Positions 60,916-64,000 of a stretch of 64,000 nt of DNA are shown here, in pieces. Where the stretch lies: assembly GCA_033782935.1 (NCBI GenBank), contig JAWQEG010003732.1:19952-83951 (forward strand), written 5' to 3'. This stretch comes from Petrolisthes cinctipes (Eukaryota; Arthropoda; Malacostraca; Decapoda; Porcellanidae). Position 1 is the first letter of the stretch; every line of letters starts with the position of its first letter. The notes under the pieces are model-generated. The model saw only the letters and a list, made by a program, of their open reading frames with translations. It made no database searches and was not told where the DNA came from. Made by a program: the position numbers and the translations under genes.

Positions 60916-61640
60916 ATACACTCAGGTAAGAACAATAAATTTAGAACACACAGACACAGACATACACCAACACAACCGGTACTGGTAGACACACACACAT
61001 ACACACACGCTGATTCCAGTACTATGTAGCACAAAAAGCCTGATTTAAGAGCAAATTTGTGTCAGTGCAGGAATATCTTTGATGTCCTCCCAACGAAATG
61101 TGAAGAAATAAAAAAACAAGTACTTTTATTATCTGGTAACAGCCATTTTTAAGTCGAAATTTCAAAGTACGAGAACATAGAAAAAAAATAGATTTTTCTG
61201 TAACTTTTTCTGTTCTTTTAAGTAGGGAGGATCGCAGGTCGGGATGCAGAACCTATGAGAGGCGTAACTTTAGAGTATTTTAAGTGGAGACCCTCTTGTT
61301 GGTAAATTGTTGGAGGGCTATTGATTCCTCCAAACTATGCCAGGAAACAGATGACCTCAGTGTTACTCCACTCCTCTCCACTCTATCCCAACCCCATCCC
61401 ATCCCATCCCATCCCATCCCACCTCATTCAACCCTTCCCAACCCACTTCACTCAGCTCCAACCCATCCCAGTATAACACTCACAAGCACTAGCTGCTTTA
61501 ATCTTTTGCAAATTAAAATTCAATCACGGCAGTGTTGACGTTCGCTGTCATGAATTATGCAAAACATTTTTCGTACTTCATATTTCAGACTTCCCCTTTC
61601 TCTTAGTTTTCAGATGTACGTATTTATTATTTCATCTCTG

Positions 61641-61724
<84 letters not shown>

Positions 61725-62130
61725 AATGTCAATAATATACTAGTCAAGTATAGGCCTAGTGGTTCGTTTTATTTATTTATCTAATTTGTTTGTCTGTTTG
61801 TTTGTGTGTGTTGGTAGCATGCGGATTATCACGAAAATTATACCAAAATACGAAAATTATACCAAAATACGAAAATTGTACCTCTTGACTGGTAATAAGT
61901 GATTAGGTTTTAGGAGAGACTCGCATCTGGATCTGGTCCCAGGAGTTATATACTTATTTATTTATCTATATATTTAACTGACCTTACTTTACAGCGTTGA
62001 TAATGAGGGTGAAATAGTGGTGACTTTTAATTTAGGACCGACTATAATTATAAGGTTATATATATATACCGAGGCATCTTGTATCTTCGTGCAGTTTAGA
62101 GGAATCAGTAGCCTCCATTTCACTAACAAA
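60916..62130. other. Intergenic with simple repeats
   Basis: No gene. It holds an AC-rich stretch (60,945-61,010), the best-preserved copy of a short dispersed motif (GATTCCTCCAAACTATGCCA) at 61,309-61,360, an (ATCCC)n run at about 61,395-61,420, (TC)n at 61,633-61,722, and a triplicated ATACGAAAATTATACCAA at 61,830-61,880. Confidence 0.6.
61633..61722 (+). repeat. (TC)n microsatellite
   Basis: About 43 nearly perfect CT repeats. Confidence 0.95.
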
Positions 62131-62134
62131 ACAA

Positions 62135-62650
62135 GGATAGGGTTGAGGAGGGGGTAGGAAGGGAAGGGGTATGGGAGTAGGGGTAGAATAGATGGGTTTG
62201 GGGAAGGGGAGAGGAGGGGAGTAAAGGGTAGGGTAAGGAGGGGGTATTAAGGGAAGGGGTATGGGAGTAGGGATAGAATAGATGGGTTTGGGGAAGGGGA
62301 GAGGAGGGGAATAAAGAAGAGGGAAGGGTAGGGTTGAGGAGGGGGTAGGAAGGGAAGGGGTATGGGAGTAGGGGTAGAATAGATGGGTTTGGGGAAGGGG
62401 AGAGGAGGGGAATAAAGAAGAGGGAAGGGTAGGGTTGAGGAGGGGGTAGGAAGGGAAGGGGTATGGGAGTAGGGGTAGAATAGATGGGTGTGGGGAAGGG
62501 GAGAGGAGGGGAATAAAGAAGAGGGAAGGGTAGGGTTGAGGAGGGGGTAGGAAGGGAAGGGGTATGGGAGTAGGGGTAGAATAGATGGGTTTGGGGAAGG
62601 GGAGAGGAGGGGAGTAAAGAGGAGGGAAGGGTAGGGGATATGGCAGGGTG
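62135..62650 (+). repeat. 101-bp G-rich minisatellite, about five copies
   Basis: The unit contains GGTTGAGGAGGGGGTAGGAA, GGGAAGGGGTATGGGAGTAG, GGGTAGAATAGATGGG, TTTGGGGAAGGGGAGAGGAG and GGGAATAAAGAAGAGGGAAG in order. Successive unit starts are near 62,141, 62,232, 62,332, 62,433 and 62,534, so the first copy is about 10 bp short. Each unit has many runs of three to five G on the plus strand. Confidence 0.93.
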
Positions 62651-62724
62651 GTAGAGGGGGGAGGGGGAGAATAGATAGAGATGCAGAAAGTGGTCTAATT
62701 AACTCTGGATCAGTTATCATTCTC

Positions 62725-62758
62725 ACCACACACACACACATACACACACATACACACA

Positions 62759-62843
<85 letters not shown>
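62725..62843 (+). repeat. Compound (AC)n-(TC)n microsatellite
   Basis: A short CACACA/TACACACA stretch at 62,727-62,757, followed by about 41 CT repeats at 62,761-62,843. Confidence 0.95.
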
Positions 62844-62848
<5 letters not shown>

Positions 62849-63180
62849 CAGTAAGAGTAATATGGTATCATCTATTATCCCAGACAAGAGAATTATTATA
62901 TAAGTAAGGAACACAACAACAGCCTCTTATAAATTATAGCTGCATATTTCCCACGGCTAAAAACACAGATAAATAAATATATGGGAAAGAGAATATCATG
63001 AAGAGAAGTGCATGCAGAATTTCCCTCACCCTGGAAAAAAAAAAAAAAAAAAAAAAAAAAAGATAGTGAGATAATAACACATTGCTGGAGAGGGTTTTTA
63101 GAATATTGCCTCGCTTGTCCTGGGTTGTAAAATGTGCTGGTAACAGTCACCTACCTGTGTATGGCTGGCACAGGCTCTAA

Positions 63181-63185
<5 letters not shown>

Positions 63186-63240
<55 letters not shown>
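63186..63240 (+). repeat. (AG)n microsatellite
   Basis: About 25 AG repeats immediately before the TTAGG-like block. A poly-A run of about 32 bases lies upstream at about 63,036-63,061. Confidence 0.95.
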
Positions 63241-63612
63241 GTAAGGTTAGTTAGGTTAGGTAAGGGTAGTGTAGGTTAGGGTAGGTAAGGGTAGGAGAGG
63301 GTTAGGTTAGGGTAGGTTAAGTTACGTCAGATTAGGTTAAGTTAGGTTAAGTTAGGATAGAGTAGAGTAGGTTAGGTTAGGTTACGTCAGGTTAGGTTAG
63401 GTTAGCGTGGAGTAGAGTAGGTTAAGTTAAGTTAAGTTAGGTTAGGTTAGGATAGAGTAGGTTAGGTTAGGTTAGGGTAGGGTAGGGTATAGTTAGAGTA
63501 GGTTAGGTCACGTTAGGTTAGGTTAGGTTAGGATAGAGTAGGTTAGGTTAGGTTAGGGTAGGGTAGGGTATAGTTAGAGTAGGTTAGGTCACGTTAGGTT
63601 AGGTTAGGTTAA
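63241..63612 (+). repeat. Degenerate interstitial TTAGG telomere-like array
   Basis: Dominated by GGTTA repeats with variants GGGTA, AGTTA, ACGTC and GAGTA. An 81-82-bp block (GGATAGAGTAGGTTAGGTTA..GGTTAGGTCACGTTAGG) is duplicated in tandem, starting near 63,450 and 63,531. Orientation is constant throughout. Confidence 0.88.
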
Positions 63613-63844
63613 ATGTCCTTTTTGCCTCATTTTCCTCAGTATAGAGATAATAATTACGATTCTTTCAGTCATTCATTCCTTATACCTTCTGACTAAATAA
63701 GATACTCTCTCCTTCTCTTATATTTACTACTCTTTCTCTCCCTTACTTCCTCTTTGATATTTATTCCTCTTCCCTCTGTGCTCAATATTTATCTCTCACG
63801 TTCGTCCCCTCTCATTCTCTCTCCATTCTTGCTTTCTGCCTTCC

Positions 63845-63953
<109 letters not shown>

Positions 63954-64000
63954 ATCATTTTTATTTTTTTGTTTCCTCATTCATGCTTTCTTGATTCCAT

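Overview
The window is nuclear DNA of an invertebrate, most likely an arthropod and plausibly a decapod crustacean. Support: two conserved animal genes with GT-AG introns, long TC/AG/AC/AAT microsatellites, many transposon relics, and a degenerate interstitial block of TTAGG, the arthropod telomere repeat. The species cannot be named from sequence alone. No bacterial, organellar or tRNA/rRNA genes were recognised.

Layout. 1-4,980: most of an ALG9 mannosyltransferase gene on the minus strand, with a LINE fragment in an intron; its C-terminal exons lie beyond the left edge. 4,980-9,890: no gene; a 24-bp minisatellite, a TIR/8-bp-TSD transposon family (one copy nested in another), mariner-like MITEs and a 0.9-kb segment that recurs at 46.3 kb. 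9,890-39,490: a ~29.6-kb A-rich satellite with three repeat levels: an 18-bp monomer, a ~0.65-0.95-kb unit carrying a conserved ~105-bp GC-richer core (36 intact cores), and a ~4.2-kb five-unit supercopy. Very long open frames on both strands here come from the 18-bp periodicity and are not genes. 39,490-42,200: AAT-type microsatellite and three LINE reverse-transcriptase tails. 42,200-50,100: further copies of the 8-bp-TSD family (one with an expanded internal 44-bp minisatellite), other repeats, a weak THAP-like fragment. 50,109-56,229: a complete ferroportin (SLC40A1) gene on the plus strand, 11 coding exons whose phases close to 719 codons. 59,095-60,915: a decayed LINE on the minus strand with an apurinic-type endonuclease domain and a degenerate 2A-like motif. 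61,380-63,950: microsatellites, a G-rich 101-bp minisatellite and the TTAGG-like block.

The two genes are functionally unrelated: ALG9 acts in N-glycan precursor assembly in the ER, ferroportin exports iron at the plasma membrane. The best leads are the hierarchical satellite with its CCAAT/GC-box/CCAAT dyad core and splice-acceptor-like monomer, and a ferroportin in which three residues matching human metal ligands (H43, C326, H507) are substituted.
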